Assembly: GCA_002999035.1 (NCBI GenBank)
Contig: CP027241.1
Coordinates: 1,305,001 to 1,369,000 of the forward strand
DNA from: Lachnospiraceae bacterium oral taxon 500
GTDB taxonomy: Bacteria; Bacillota; Clostridia; Lachnospirales; Vallitaleaceae
Direction: 5' to 3'
Length of the DNA stretch: 64,000 nt
The position numbers and the translations under genes are program-made. Positions 1 through 8,618 of this stretch are shown here, piece by piece. Under the pieces are notes generated by a model. That model searched no databases. It was not told the DNA's origin and was given only the letters and a program-made list of their open reading frames with translations. Numbering within the stretch: position 1 is the stretch's first letter; each line of letters opens with the position of its first letter.

Positions 1-47
1 TTTATGAAAAGGAAGAAGCGGCGGAGTAGCTATGCTGTCCAGCTTTG

Positions 48-93
48 AAAAAGACTGCTCTAGTTTTATAGAATATGGGAAAGCGGAGTAACT
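48..93 (+). repeat. right-end fragment of structured repeat family 2
   Basis: This stretch has the same order as the right end of the large palindromic element at 54725-54936: an A-run followed by GACT, about 20 variable bases, then ATGGGAAAG, a short variable stretch and GAGTAACT. A second fragment lies at 1789-1834. No matching left end is visible here, so it is a remnant or the element begins before the window. Confidence 0.4.
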
Positions 94-128
94 TATTGAT
101 TTTGATTAGAATGGGGGGGGATTATCAG

Positions 129-374
129 ATGGAAAAAATTATAAATACCCAAAAATCATTAAAAAGAATCAAGCTTACAACCTTTTCCTTGCTGGTCATA
201 TCCTCTTTCTTTCTGATGTTTGATCACACCAGAGCGATTGGGGCTATTGTTATGGCTGTGTCATTAGTTGCCGAATGGAGATGGTATCGCTGCCCGAACT
301 GCCATAAATCTTTAGACCCAAGAATTAACGTTGATAAAAATAGGTATTGTCCGCACTGCGGTAAGGAAATATAA
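129..374 (+). CDS. small membrane protein with C-terminal zinc ribbon
   Basis: An 81-residue protein of unknown role. Two hydrophobic segments (about residues 16-31 and 36-52) are followed by a four-cysteine zinc-ribbon-like tail: CPNC at 55-58 and CPHCG at 74-78. The layout is a hairpin in the membrane with a small cytoplasmic metal-binding knuckle. An in-frame ATG lies 18 codons upstream, but the ATG at 129 sits behind a G-run that can serve as ribosome binding site, so I chose it. No operon partner is evident; the next gene starts 73 bases later with its own site. The family is not recognised beyond the zinc-ribbon pattern. Confidence 0.6.
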   Translation: MEKIINTQKSLKRIKLTTFSLLVISSFFLMFDHTRAIGAIVMAVSLVAEWRWYRCPNCHKSLDPRINVDKNRYCPHCGKEI

Positions 375-447
375 AGCTATACCACAGAATACTTGCGGCA
401 CTTGTGTCTAAAAATAAACGAAACCGTCAAACGGAAAGGAGAAACTG

Positions 448-1710
448 ATGAAAAAGAAAAATAGTTTTTTAATAGTCATAGTTATTGCCTTATTCCTGAC
501 GGCGGTCAACACTTCGTGCCGGAACCCGGCCAAAGTGGAAGAACTGACCTTTGGCCGGACGATGGCCGCCAGCCTACATTATACCTTGCTCGTCAAGCCG
601 GACGCGAGCCTGTGGGTGCTGGGCTATTTTCCTGATAGCTGGCCGCAGCCGGGGGCGCAGCTGACGAAAATGGATGAAAATGTCAAAGCCGTTTACGCGG
701 CGAAGCATTATGCTTTTGTTCTCAAGCAGGACGATAGTTTATGGTACTGGGAAACGTTAACTAAAGAGGTGCCGAAAGACCAGCCGAATTCGGAGTTTTG
801 GGAGAAGACTAGCCAGAAAAAACCCAAAAAATTAATGGAGAACGTGGCGAAGGCGGAAGGAAACTTCGCGCTGACCTTAGACGGCGATGTTTATTGGCTG
901 GGCGAAGCGGCTTTTCCCGGAGCGATTGAAAATATTGATTTGCCGCCGCGCAAGGTGTTCGCGGGCGCTAAGGATATTGCCGCCAGTCAGGGATTTGGCC
1001 TGTTTTTAAAGGCAGACGGCAGCGTTTGGGGAATGGGGCGCAACGATCATGGCCAATTAGCCACCGGCACCAAGAATGACGATTATGAGCGGGTTAGTGT
1101 AGAAGGCGGAGAGTTCGATATTGTCGCTCAACCGATTAAGATCATGGATGGCGTTATCGCGGTGTCGGCCGGTGATAAGACCAGTATGGTGATTAAGGAC
1201 GACGGCAGCTTATGGGGCTGGGGCGATAATGAATATGGCCAACTGGGCAATGGCCGTTATGGGGACGGCTTGTTTGAGAGTAACGATCAACTGGAATTAA
1301 AGCCGGTTAAAATCATGGAGGATGTTATTTTCGTGACCCAAACGTCCGGCGCCGGCACCTCGGCGCATGCGCTGGCGATTAAGACTGACGGCAGTCTGTG
1401 GGCATGGGGCGATAATGGTCATGGTCAAATCGGTGATGGCCAAAGGGGAGATGACAGCATTTATAATGTTGACTTGGTGGCGGTGCCAACTAAGGTTTTG
1501 GAGGGGGCAGTGGCGGCTGCGGCCGGCTCCTTTTACAGTTTGGCCTTAAAAGCCGACGGCAGTCTATGGAGCTGGGGTGATAATGACTGCGGCCAGCTGG
1601 GGGACGGCACGATTGGTGATTTGGAATATTTTACGATTGACCATGTGACGCTTTGGCCCAAGCAGGTGATGACCGGTATTGCCCTGCCGTCGGTCAAAAG
1701 CGGAATGTGA
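448..1710 (+). CDS. exported RCC1-repeat (beta-propeller) protein
   Basis: 420 residues. The N-terminus (MKKK, then a long hydrophobic stretch ending in NTSC near residue 24) is a signal peptide. A lipoprotein is possible, but N at -3 of the cysteine is not a classical lipobox. The body carries RCC1-type repeats with the recurring pattern DGSLWGWGDNxxGQLGxG, clearest from about residue 190 onward; the N-terminal blades are degenerate. RCC1 proteins form seven-bladed propellers that bind protein partners, and bacterial exported members are mostly uncharacterised. The start has an AAAGGAG ribosome binding site. The gene stands alone, facing away from a 427-base gap. Confidence 0.75.
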   Translation: MKKKNSFLIVIVIALFLTAVNTSCRNPAKVEELTFGRTMAASLHYTLLVKPDASLWVLGYFPDSWPQPGAQLTKMDENVKAVYAAKHYAFVLKQDDSLWYWETLTKEVPKDQPNSEFWEKTSQKKPKKLMENVAKAEGNFALTLDGDVYWLGEAAFPGAIENIDLPPRKVFAGAKDIAASQGFGLFLKADGSVWGMGRNDHGQLATGTKNDDYERVSVEGGEFDIVAQPIKIMDGVIAVSAGDKTSMVIKDDGSLWGWGDNEYGQLGNGRYGDGLFESNDQLELKPVKIMEDVIFVTQTSGAGTSAHALAIKTDGSLWAWGDNGHGQIGDGQRGDDSIYNVDLVAVPTKVLEGAVAAAAGSFYSLALKADGSLWSWGDNDCGQLGDGTIGDLEYFTIDHVTLWPKQVMTGIALPSVKSGM

Positions 1711-2137
1711 TTTGTGCTGCCGCTGTAATAAAAGCCAATATGCCTGTTGCGAGCAAAATAAAGCAAAAAAGGCGATTTATTTGCTCTCGAAAAAGACTTC
1801 GCTTGTTCGTTTAGTATTGGGAAAGTTGAGTTTATAAGCGAATAAACGGCAGCTGCCGATAGGGCGACTGTTGTTTTTTTATGTAAAAAAGAAATTTTTG
1901 TAACCCCATCGCCGCAAACGGTGCTTATTAGGGTGAAGGTCTTTTAATAGGACAAGATGCTAAAAGCATGAAAATCCAGTGTCAAGCCGGCAGTAGGAGG
2001 GTTTGTCTTTTTGATGCCCGCACGGATAATTTGGCGATATTTTGATGAGCTTGCCTGAACGATACTGAACAACTAATTAAACGGTATTTTGGCAGATGGA
2101 ATGATAGTGAATAAGGAAAAGAAAGGAGATAAAAGCC
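1711..2137. other. intergenic region with hairpin and repeat fragment
   Basis: No credible gene was seen in these 427 bases. A hairpin at about 1749-1788 (GAGCAAAATAAA pairing with TTTATTTGCTC, one bulge) may end the RCC1 transcript, although no T-run follows on the plus strand. Positions 1789-1834 are a second fragment of repeat family 2, ending GGGAAAGTTGAG. The last 40 bases lead into the AAAGGAG site of the sigma factor gene. Confidence 0.4.
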
Positions 2138-2698
2138 GTGGACGACAGCAGAATCGTGGAACTATATTGGCAGCGGAACGAAGCCGCCATCCGGCAAACC
2201 AGCGAAAAATACGGCGGCCGTCTGCGCTCTCTGGCCTATGGCATTGTCAGCGACCGGCAGACCGCTGAAGAATGTGAAAACGACACCTACCTGAAAGCAT
2301 GGAACGCCATACCGCCGCATCAGCCAAAAAGCTATTTGTACGCCTTTTTAGCTCGAATCACCCGGCACATTGCGTTGAATTGCTGCCGCGACCGCAGCCG
2401 GCTGAAGCGGAGCGCTTTTATTTGTGAACTCAGCGCCGAACTGGAGCAATGTATTCCGGCGCCGGATAACGCCGCCTGCCGGATTGATGATCTGGCGCTG
2501 GCAAATGCTGTTAACGGCTTTCTCAGCCAGCTGGACGCGGAAAAAAGGAATATTTTTATTCGCCGCTATTGGTATCTGGACTCGGTGGCGGCCATTGCCG
2601 GGCGCTTAGCGTTGTCGGAAAGCAAGGTAAAAACCACGCTCTTTCGCTGCCGCCGGCGGCTCAGGGAATATTTGGAAAAGGAGGGTTACCGCTTATGA
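2138..2698 (+). CDS. ECF-type RNA polymerase sigma factor
   Basis: 186 residues. Sigma region 2 spans about 10-90, with an acidic stretch (AEECENDTYLKAWNAI) typical of the -10 contact region. Sigma region 4 spans about 125-180, with a helix-turn-helix of the form SVAAIAGRLALSESKVKTTL. It directs core polymerase to a small regulon. The start is GTG, 9 bases after AAAGGAG; no better ATG is present. It overlaps the next gene by four bases (ATGA), so the two are translationally coupled. That gene encodes a one-pass membrane protein, the usual arrangement for an ECF sigma and its anti-sigma partner. Confidence 0.85.
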   Translation: MDDSRIVELYWQRNEAAIRQTSEKYGGRLRSLAYGIVSDRQTAEECENDTYLKAWNAIPPHQPKSYLYAFLARITRHIALNCCRDRSRLKRSAFICELSAELEQCIPAPDNAACRIDDLALANAVNGFLSQLDAEKRNIFIRRYWYLDSVAAIAGRLALSESKVKTTLFRCRRRLREYLEKEGYRL

Positions 2699-3885
2699 AC
2701 GGAAATGAGTTTTTAGATAAAATGGAACTGGTTGATCCGGCCTATGTCGAAGCGGCGGATACCGCGCCGAAAAAGAAAAAGGGCGCTTGGCTCCGGTGGG
2801 GTGCGATAGCGGCCTGCCTATGCGCTGCCGCCATTGGCGGGTTTGTCCTTAGCCGGCCGGCCAAGCCGCAGCTGGCGGACGTTACTGGTCTGGAAATGAT
2901 TACCATTCCCAAACTGCCTGTTGATGGAATGGGCTTCGAGGGGCGTCTGTATTATGATATCGCGGAGCGAAAGGACAGGAATCCGTGGTCGGAAAGCATG
3001 AAAATCAGCACTTTGCCGGTATATAGAAACGGCTCTTATGACCCTACCGGCGCCGGTGTTCCCAAAGGTATGAATGAAGCGGAAATGACTGAGAAATTAA
3101 ATCATATTACTTCCGCTCTTCATTTGACTGTGCTTTCCACAGAAGTAAAAGCAGACGGACATACCATAGAAGATGGGAAAATGGTGCCAAGCTCAGCGCC
3201 AACGGAGATTTACGCTCAAACTGACAACGGAACGATTTCAGTTTGGGCGGACGGAAGGGTGGATTATTTTCTGCCGGAGGAAGGACTGGCGCTGCCGGAT
3301 GAGTATCATTTTACTTATGGAGCGACTACCGAGGCCGAAGCGGAAAAGGTTTTGTCCTATCTGACAGAAACTTATGCTAAACTGCTTAATTTTGCGGAAC
3401 CCCAATTTGTGTCTGACAAAAGCTATTATTTTTCTGGGGAATTTAGCCGCAGTTATCAGGTTTATGATGCCGCGGGTGATGATATCCAAGATATCCTGAA
3501 CTATAATTTTAACAGCGTTTATTTCCAGCCAAATAGTCGGGGAAATTTGTATCTTGTTAGTTTGAGCGGCGGTTTATTGACAGCGGAAAAAATCGGGGAT
3601 TATCCCATTATTTCCCCGGCACAGGCAATGGCTCGGTTGGCCGCCGGCCATTATCAAACAAGTGTGCCTTTTCGCTTTCCCGGTAAAAAATGGATCGGCC
3701 AGGCGGAACTTATTTACCGCACCGGCCGGCTGGAAGAAATGCTGCTGCCATATTACCGTTTTCATGTGCTGCTGCCCGATGAGTGTATGGATAACGGCTT
3801 AAAGAACTACGGCGCTTATTATGTGCCGGCTATCGCGGAGGAATATATTGCCAATATGCCAATTTATGATGGGCGGTTTGATTAA
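2695..3885 (+). CDS. putative membrane anti-sigma factor, coupled to ECF sigma
   Basis: 396 residues. A short cytoplasmic N-terminus (about 1-37, ending in a KKKK patch) precedes one transmembrane helix (about 38-57). The remaining 340 residues would lie outside the cell. The extracellular part is not recognised; it is acidic and aromatic-rich without visible repeats. The start is the ATG overlapping the stop codon of the sigma gene; a longer in-frame reading would run through sigma coding sequence and is rejected. By position and topology it probably holds the sigma factor at the membrane and senses an envelope signal, but no known anti-sigma zinc motif is visible. Confidence 0.65.
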   Translation: MNGNEFLDKMELVDPAYVEAADTAPKKKKGAWLRWGAIAACLCAAAIGGFVLSRPAKPQLADVTGLEMITIPKLPVDGMGFEGRLYYDIAERKDRNPWSESMKISTLPVYRNGSYDPTGAGVPKGMNEAEMTEKLNHITSALHLTVLSTEVKADGHTIEDGKMVPSSAPTEIYAQTDNGTISVWADGRVDYFLPEEGLALPDEYHFTYGATTEAEAEKVLSYLTETYAKLLNFAEPQFVSDKSYYFSGEFSRSYQVYDAAGDDIQDILNYNFNSVYFQPNSRGNLYLVSLSGGLLTAEKIGDYPIISPAQAMARLAAGHYQTSVPFRFPGKKWIGQAELIYRTGRLEEMLLPYYRFHVLLPDECMDNGLKNYGAYYVPAIAEEYIANMPIYDGRFD

Positions 3886-4048
3886 AGCCCGGCCATGCAC
3901 GCATGTTTTTTGTTAAAAAAAGAGCAACCCACGGCAGCGGTAGGTTTTCCTTTGTCAAGAGAAACAGCACAAAAAGATTTCCTAAAAAAACGGAGAATTT
4001 TTCATCAAATTTTCTCTGATTTTTTTGGGGAAATCCATGGAATTTAAC

Positions 4049-4077
4049 TTGACTTATACAACATATAGTGTTAGTAT
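4049..4077 (+). promoter_or_regulatory. nrdDG promoter
   Basis: TTGACT at 4049-4054 and TAGTAT at 4072-4077 are separated by 17 bases. The first NrdR box lies in the spacer and the second just downstream of the -10, so a bound repressor would block polymerase. The untranslated leader to the nrdD start is about 95 bases. Confidence 0.7.
4056..4071 (+). promoter_or_regulatory. NrdR box 1
   Basis: The right half is TATAGTGT, an exact match to the consensus half of the ribonucleotide reductase regulator NrdR; the left half is partly conserved. The box lies between the -35 and -10 of nrdDG. Its partner begins 31 bases downstream, which is the usual three-helical-turn spacing of paired NrdR boxes. 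No nrdR gene is in the window. Confidence 0.7.
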
Positions 4078-4086
4078 TATATTCGC

Positions 4087-4102
4087 TCTCAATATATTGT
4101 GG
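4087..4102 (+). promoter_or_regulatory. NrdR box 2
   Basis: A degenerate palindrome around AATATATTGTG. It starts exactly 31 bases after box 1 and lies downstream of the -10. The pairing and spacing, more than the sequence of this box alone, support NrdR control. Confidence 0.65.
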
Positions 4103-4179
4103 GTTGGTTGAAAGCGAAAAAGGAACACAAAGGAATAGCAATCAATTTTATCTGCCGGGCAGATAGGGGAAGGTGTACC

Positions 4180-6330
4180 ATGGAGCTAAAAGAAGTAAAA
4201 GTCAGGAAAAAAGATTCAACCCTGCAGCCGTTTACTGCCGAGAAGATTGTGGCGGCGGTTAAAAAGTCGGCCGACCGGGTTTTGGTTAAGTTTACTGCGG
4301 AAGAAGAAAGAGAAATTGTCGGGCTGGTGACGGAAAAGATTCTGCATTTGAATACCAATATTGTACCGATTGAAACCATGCACAACTTTGTCGAATATGC
4401 ATTGGATAAGGTCAATCCGGCAGTGGCCAAGTCGTACCGGGAATACCGCAACTATAAGATTGACTTTGTCAATATGCTGGATGATGTTTACCGCAAATCA
4501 CAGAAGGTACGTTATATCGGTGATAAGGAAAACTCCAATACCGATTCGGCGCTGGTGGCGACCAAGCGGAGTCTGATTTATAATCAGCTGAACAAAGAGC
4601 TTTATCAGAAGTTTTTCCTGAACAAGGAAGAAAGAAGCGCCATTCGGGCGGGCTATATTTATATTCATGATATGGTCAGCCGTCTGGACACCATGAACTG
4701 CTGTTTATTTGATATGAAAGCGGTTCTGACCGGCGGCTTTGAAATGGCCAATATCTGGTATAATGAGCCGAAAACTTTGGATACTGCCTTTGACGTCATC
4801 GGCGATATTGTGCTGTCAACGGCCGCACAGCAGTACGGCGGCTTTACCATCGGGGAGCTGGATAAGATTTTGGCGCCTTATGCGGAAAAGAGTTATAAAA
4901 AGTATTTGTTTGATTACAGTGATATGATTGTCGGCGAGATGACGCCGGAGCAACGGCAGAGAATTGAAGAAAAGGTATTGGCCAAGGTTCGCCGTGACAT
5001 GGAACAGGGTTTTCAGGGAATTGAGTACAAGCTCAATACTGTCGGCAGCAGCCGGGGCGATTATCCGTTTATTACGATTACAGCGGGACTGGCAACCGAC
5101 CGCTGGGGAAAACTGGCGACCGAATGCATGCTGCGTGTGCATATGGGCGGTCAGGGCAAGGCAGGCTTTAAAAAACCGGTGCTTTTCCCGAAAATTGTTT
5201 TCCTTTATGATGAAGAACTGCATGGCGAAGGTAAGGAGCTGGAGGATATTTTTGAACTGGCGATTGAGTGTTCCTCCAAAACAATGTATCCCGATTTCCT
5301 GAGCCTGACCGGCGAGGGCTATGTAGCGGAGATGTATAAGAAGTATAAGAAGGTGGTCTCGCCGATGGGCTGCCGCGCTTTTTTAAGTCCGTGGTATGAG
5401 CGGGGCGGGATGAAACCGGCTGATGAAAATGATGTGCCGATCTTTACCGGTCGCTGGAATGGCGGAGCCATCAGCCTGCATTTGCCGATGATTTATGCCA
5501 AGGCGAAGGAAGAAGGAAAGGATTTTTATGAGGTGCTGGATTATTATCTGCAAATGATTCGTACCCTTCATCAAAAAACCTATGAATATTTGGGGAACCT
5601 CAGGGCATCGGTCAATCCGCTGGCTTTTTGCGAGGGCGGTTTTTACCAGGGCCGGCTGAAGCACTCCGATAAAATCCGGCCGATTCTGCCGGCGGTGACG
5701 TTTTCCTTTGGTATTACCGCACTGAACGAGCTGCAGCAGATCCATAACGGCAAATCGCTGCGTGAGGATGCGGAGTTTGCGCTGGAAGTAATGGAGTATA
5801 TTAACAAAAAAGCGCAGGAGTTTAAAGAAGAGGATGGAATTCTGTATGCGATTTACGGGACGCCGGCCGAATCGCTGTGCGGTACACAAGTTGAGCAGTT
5901 TCGAAGCCTTTATGGGCGGGTCAAAAATGTATCGGATCGGGCGTATGTAACCAACAGCTTTCATCTGCATGTGACCGAGGAAGTTACGCCGATCGAAAAA
6001 CAGGATTATGAGAAGCGCTTTTGGGATTTGCTTAACGGCGGCAAGATTCAGTATGTCCGCTATAACATTCCTTATAATGTCAAAGCCATTCGGACGCTGG
6101 TGCGCCGGGCAATGAAAATGGGCTTTTATGAAGGTATCAATATGGCGCTGTCCTATTGTGACGACTGCGGGCATCAGGAGCTGAATATGGAAGTTTGTCC
6201 CAAGTGCCATTCGGAGAATCTGACTAAGATTGACCGGATGAACGGTTATTTGAGTTTTTCACGGGTCAAGGGCGACACTCGGCTCAATCACGCCAAGACG
6301 GTGGAGATTTCGGAAAGAGTAACGATGTAA
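4180..6330 (+). CDS. nrdD: anaerobic ribonucleoside-triphosphate reductase (class III)
   Basis: 716 residues. It reduces ribonucleoside triphosphates to dNTPs under anoxia using a glycyl radical. Visible parts are an N-terminal ATP-cone (about 1-95, allosteric dATP/ATP site), the catalytic barrel, and a C-terminal CxxC...CxxC zinc site (CDDC and CPKC) followed by the glycyl-radical motif RMNGYL with the radical glycine at 689. The ATG at 4180 follows AGGGGAAGG; an upstream in-frame start lacks a site. nrdG lies 37 bases downstream, so the reductase and its activase form one operon. Two NrdR boxes indicate repression when dATP is plentiful. No oxygen-dependent reductase is in the window. Confidence 0.96.
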   Translation: MELKEVKVRKKDSTLQPFTAEKIVAAVKKSADRVLVKFTAEEEREIVGLVTEKILHLNTNIVPIETMHNFVEYALDKVNPAVAKSYREYRNYKIDFVNMLDDVYRKSQKVRYIGDKENSNTDSALVATKRSLIYNQLNKELYQKFFLNKEERSAIRAGYIYIHDMVSRLDTMNCCLFDMKAVLTGGFEMANIWYNEPKTLDTAFDVIGDIVLSTAAQQYGGFTIGELDKILAPYAEKSYKKYLFDYSDMIVGEMTPEQRQRIEEKVLAKVRRDMEQGFQGIEYKLNTVGSSRGDYPFITITAGLATDRWGKLATECMLRVHMGGQGKAGFKKPVLFPKIVFLYDEELHGEGKELEDIFELAIECSSKTMYPDFLSLTGEGYVAEMYKKYKKVVSPMGCRAFLSPWYERGGMKPADENDVPIFTGRWNGGAISLHLPMIYAKAKEEGKDFYEVLDYYLQMIRTLHQKTYEYLGNLRASVNPLAFCEGGFYQGRLKHSDKIRPILPAVTFSFGITALNELQQIHNGKSLREDAEFALEVMEYINKKAQEFKEEDGILYAIYGTPAESLCGTQVEQFRSLYGRVKNVSDRAYVTNSFHLHVTEEVTPIEKQDYEKRFWDLLNGGKIQYVRYNIPYNVKAIRTLVRRAMKMGFYEGINMALSYCDDCGHQELNMEVCPKCHSENLTKIDRMNGYLSFSRVKGDTRLNHAKTVEISERVTM

Positions 6331-6367
6331 ACGAAACGTGTATTCGGAGCTGCGTTAAGGTGAGAAA

Positions 6368-6859
6368 ATGAGATATCATAATATTACCAAAGACGATATG
6401 AATAACGGCGAGGGGCTGAGGGTAGTGCTGTGGCTGGCGGGCTGCGTTCATGCCTGCCCCGGCTGCCACAATCCCATTACCTGGGATATTTGCGGCGGTT
6501 TGCCCTTTGATGCGAAAGCCAAGGCTGAGTTGTGGGAAGTCCTAGGCCGGGAGTATATCGACGGTATTACGCTGTCTGGCGGAGATCCGCTCCATCCGCA
6601 GAACCGGCCGGAGGTGGAGATACTTTTGGCGGAGATTCGACGAGAGTTCCCGGATAAAAGTGTTTGGCTCTATACCGGCTATTTATGGGAGGAAATTAAG
6701 GATTTGCCGCTGATGCGGTCAGTGGACGTGGTAGTTGACGGCAGGTTTGAACGGGATAAGTTCAGCCCGGAACGGCCTTGGGTCGGTTCCTCCAATCAGA
6801 GAGTGATTGCGGTTGGCCCGAGCCTGGTGCAGGAGCAGGTTATTTTATATGAAGGATAG
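6368..6859 (+). CDS. nrdG: anaerobic ribonucleotide reductase activating protein
   Basis: 163 residues, the normal length for NrdG. This radical-SAM enzyme cleaves S-adenosylmethionine to place the glycyl radical on NrdD. The CxxxCxxC iron-sulfur motif appears as CVHACPGC near residues 26-33, preceded by LWLAGC, and the SGGDPL element near 75 fits the SAM site. The start has an AAGGTGAG site. It is the second gene of the nrdDG operon and is followed directly by a strong terminator. Confidence 0.95.
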   Translation: MRYHNITKDDMNNGEGLRVVLWLAGCVHACPGCHNPITWDICGGLPFDAKAKAELWEVLGREYIDGITLSGGDPLHPQNRPEVEILLAEIRREFPDKSVWLYTGYLWEEIKDLPLMRSVDVVVDGRFERDKFSPERPWVGSSNQRVIAVGPSLVQEQVILYEG

Positions 6860-6892
6860 ATGAATAAGGTCGACTAAGGTCGGCTGGCGGGA

Positions 6893-6933
6893 AGCACCCT
6901 TTTGCCGGATAAACCGGCAGAAGGGTGCTTTTT
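6893..6933 (+). terminator. Rho-independent terminator after nrdG
   Basis: A 16-bp stem (6893-6908 with 6914-6929, one G-U pair) closes a 5-base loop and is followed by a T-run at 6929-6933. Confidence 0.92.
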
Positions 6934-7197
6934 CAATGTATTTTTTTATGTATTTTAGGGAAAATGAACAAGAAATAAATTGAAAATCCTATGGATAGTA
7001 AAAAAGAACTATAAAGAAAATAAGACTTTTAATGAATAAAAAGCAAAAAATGAATAGACAAAAATGCAAAAGTTGGATATAATAAGAATAAGCAGTTACA
7101 AGGTTTACATAGGTCATAAGAACTATTAATGGTCTTGAAATAAAGGTATAAATACCTACGACAAGCTGACGAAATGGCTTGCAGATGGGGTTGGAAT
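6934..7197 (+). other. promoter and leader of the diguanylate cyclase gene
   Basis: An A-rich stretch is followed by the promoter at 7055-7083. The leader of about 110 bases then contains small hairpins: AGGTATAAATACCT near 7145 and AAGC/GCTT near 7160-7180. I looked for the conserved segments of c-di-GMP riboswitches and did not find them. Confidence 0.4.
7055..7083 (+). promoter_or_regulatory. promoter of diguanylate cyclase gene
   Basis: TAGACA at 7055-7060, a 17-base spacer, and TATAAT at 7078-7083. Confidence 0.75.
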
Positions 7198-8268
7198 ATG
7201 ACAGAAGAAAAAGCAAGGGATTTAAAGAAATACCCATTATATTATCCGCTGGTTATGGGTGCACTGTTAGTGCATGTTATCTGTCAGGTTTTGTTTCTTT
7301 ACTGGAACGAGCCGGTGATGAAGTTTTATAATCTGTTCAGTATTGCCGTTTTTGCAGCGGGTTTGCGATATATCCGCCGGTATCAGAAGCGGGTTGTTTT
7401 TATTGTTTTAGTGGAAGCGACCATTTTTGTGATGCTGGCGACGATTACGATGGGCTGGGACTATGGTTTTCAGAACTGGATGTTTGCTTTTCTGATTGTT
7501 GAATTGACGGTGCCGTTTAAGGAGCGAAACCCCTTTTATGTGCTCGGCGTATTGCAGTCTGTTCTGTACATTGCCCTTTCTTTTGCTATCAAACAGAAAA
7601 TGGAGTGGGAAGTTTTATTTCACTTGGACATGATGTTTATTTCTTTAAATATGGCGGCGGTTTTTGCGGTGATTTTCTTTTCCGAGCGGGTACTGGGGCT
7701 GTCCAAAGCGATTGAGTTCTTTTTCCTGCAAAAGGAAATGGACGAGATGCGAGAGAGCATTTCCCGGGATGAGCTGACGGGTCTGGTCAGCCGACGGCGG
7801 ATGAATCAGATCTTAGCGGAGATGAATGATCGCCTGCAAAGAGAGAATATGAAGTTTTATTTGATTTTTGCCGACATTGATCATTTTAAAAATATCAATG
7901 ATGCTTACGGCCACGAGTTCGGCGACTGCGCTTTGAAACAGGTGTCGAATATTTTGAACCGCGAGCTACGGGGCGATGATATCGTGGCGCGCTGGGGTGG
8001 TGAAGAGTTTTTGATTTTGCTGCGCAGCAAAGCAAATGGCAAAGGGCCGTTGGCGGTTGCCGATGTGAAGGAAATTTTAAACCGGGTGCGCCGGAAGGTT
8101 GAGGAAACGCCGCTTTGCCGTCAGGGGGAGGATATTGCCATCACCATTACTTTCGGGGGCGTTGGTTCGGACAATTACCGGGATGTCTATGAGATGATTC
8201 GCCGGGCTGACGAGCAGATGTATAACGGCAAAAAAGCCGGTCGCAACCGGGTGCAAATTGAGGAGTAA
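7198..8268 (+). CDS. membrane GGDEF diguanylate cyclase
   Basis: 356 residues. The N-terminal half (about 12-180) has six likely membrane helices, followed by a short coiled linker and a GGDEF domain (about 190-356). The active-site motif is RWGGEEF, a functional GGEEF variant, so it should make cyclic di-GMP from two GTP. The DxxxFKxxND element and the C-terminal MYxxKKxGRN signature are present. No inhibitory RxxD site is obvious directly before GGEEF. I chose ATG 7198, after GGGGTTGGA; another in-frame ATG at 7174 lacks a site. The gene is monocistronic, between its own promoter and the terminator at 8430-8467. The sensed signal is unknown. Confidence 0.88.
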   Translation: MTEEKARDLKKYPLYYPLVMGALLVHVICQVLFLYWNEPVMKFYNLFSIAVFAAGLRYIRRYQKRVVFIVLVEATIFVMLATITMGWDYGFQNWMFAFLIVELTVPFKERNPFYVLGVLQSVLYIALSFAIKQKMEWEVLFHLDMMFISLNMAAVFAVIFFSERVLGLSKAIEFFFLQKEMDEMRESISRDELTGLVSRRRMNQILAEMNDRLQRENMKFYLIFADIDHFKNINDAYGHEFGDCALKQVSNILNRELRGDDIVARWGGEEFLILLRSKANGKGPLAVADVKEILNRVRRKVEETPLCRQGEDIAITITFGGVGSDNYRDVYEMIRRADEQMYNGKKAGRNRVQIEE

Positions 8269-8306
8269 TTTGCCGGTTTTGGCGGAAATGTGTTTTGTAT
8301 TTATGT

Positions 8307-8389
8307 ACAGTTCAGGCAAGTCATTCGTAATTCCTTGCAGTGTCGGCGAATTACCGGTGCGGGCGGAAATGCCTGCCGGCTTGAACTGT
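8307..8389 (+). repeat. structured repeat family 1, short copy
   Basis: ACAGTTCA at the left end and TGAACTGT at the right end are inverted repeats. Inside, GTAATTC pairs with GAATTAC (hairpin 1). The long third hairpin of full copies is missing. The copy follows the diguanylate cyclase gene. Confidence 0.7.
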
Positions 8390-8400
8390 AACTTCAATTC

Positions 8401-8429
8401 TTGAAAAAAAGCAGAGATAGGATTATAAT
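8401..8429 (+). promoter_or_regulatory. promoter immediately upstream of a terminator hairpin
   Basis: TTGAAA at 8401-8406, 17 bases, TATAAT at 8424-8429. The expected transcription start falls inside or just before the hairpin at 8430-8462, so this is either an attenuated promoter for the next gene or a chance match. Confidence 0.45.
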
Positions 8430-8467
8430 AAGAAATGAGCCTTGCGCTAAGGTGCATTTCTTTTTTT
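8430..8467 (+). terminator. Rho-independent terminator
   Basis: AAGAAATG pairs with CATTTCTT, extended by a GCCTT/AAGGT inner stem, and is followed by eight T residues. It most simply ends the diguanylate cyclase transcript. Confidence 0.8.
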
Positions 8468-8618
8468 CGTTTTAGAGATTGAAAAGAAAATAGCGGCCGG
8501 AAAAAATAAAGTCTTTGGGCCGGTGGCAGCAGCCGCGGGCGCTAAAGTACCAAGCGCAGAGAGCGGCGGGACATTCGGGCGGGAAAGTCAAAACAGAAAT
8601 CAGAAAAAGGGGAACATT

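Larger units (their letters stand above)
8269..8618. other. intergenic region: repeat, promoter-terminator pair, leader
   Basis: These 350 bases hold a short member of repeat family 1 (8307-8389), a promoter-like pair (8401-8429) and a hairpin with T-run (8430-8467). A 150-base GC-rich leader then runs up to the AAAAGGGG site before the CapD-like gene. No gene is seen. Confidence 0.5.

Noticed and set aside
5383-6210. 275-residue minus-strand open frame inside nrdD
   Set aside because: It is an antisense shadow; the plus strand encodes a fully conserved NrdD and the minus frame has no recognisable domain or start site.
7084-7197. c-di-GMP riboswitch in the leader of the diguanylate cyclase gene
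   Set aside because: Hairpins are present, but none of the conserved unpaired segments of the GEMM classes could be found.
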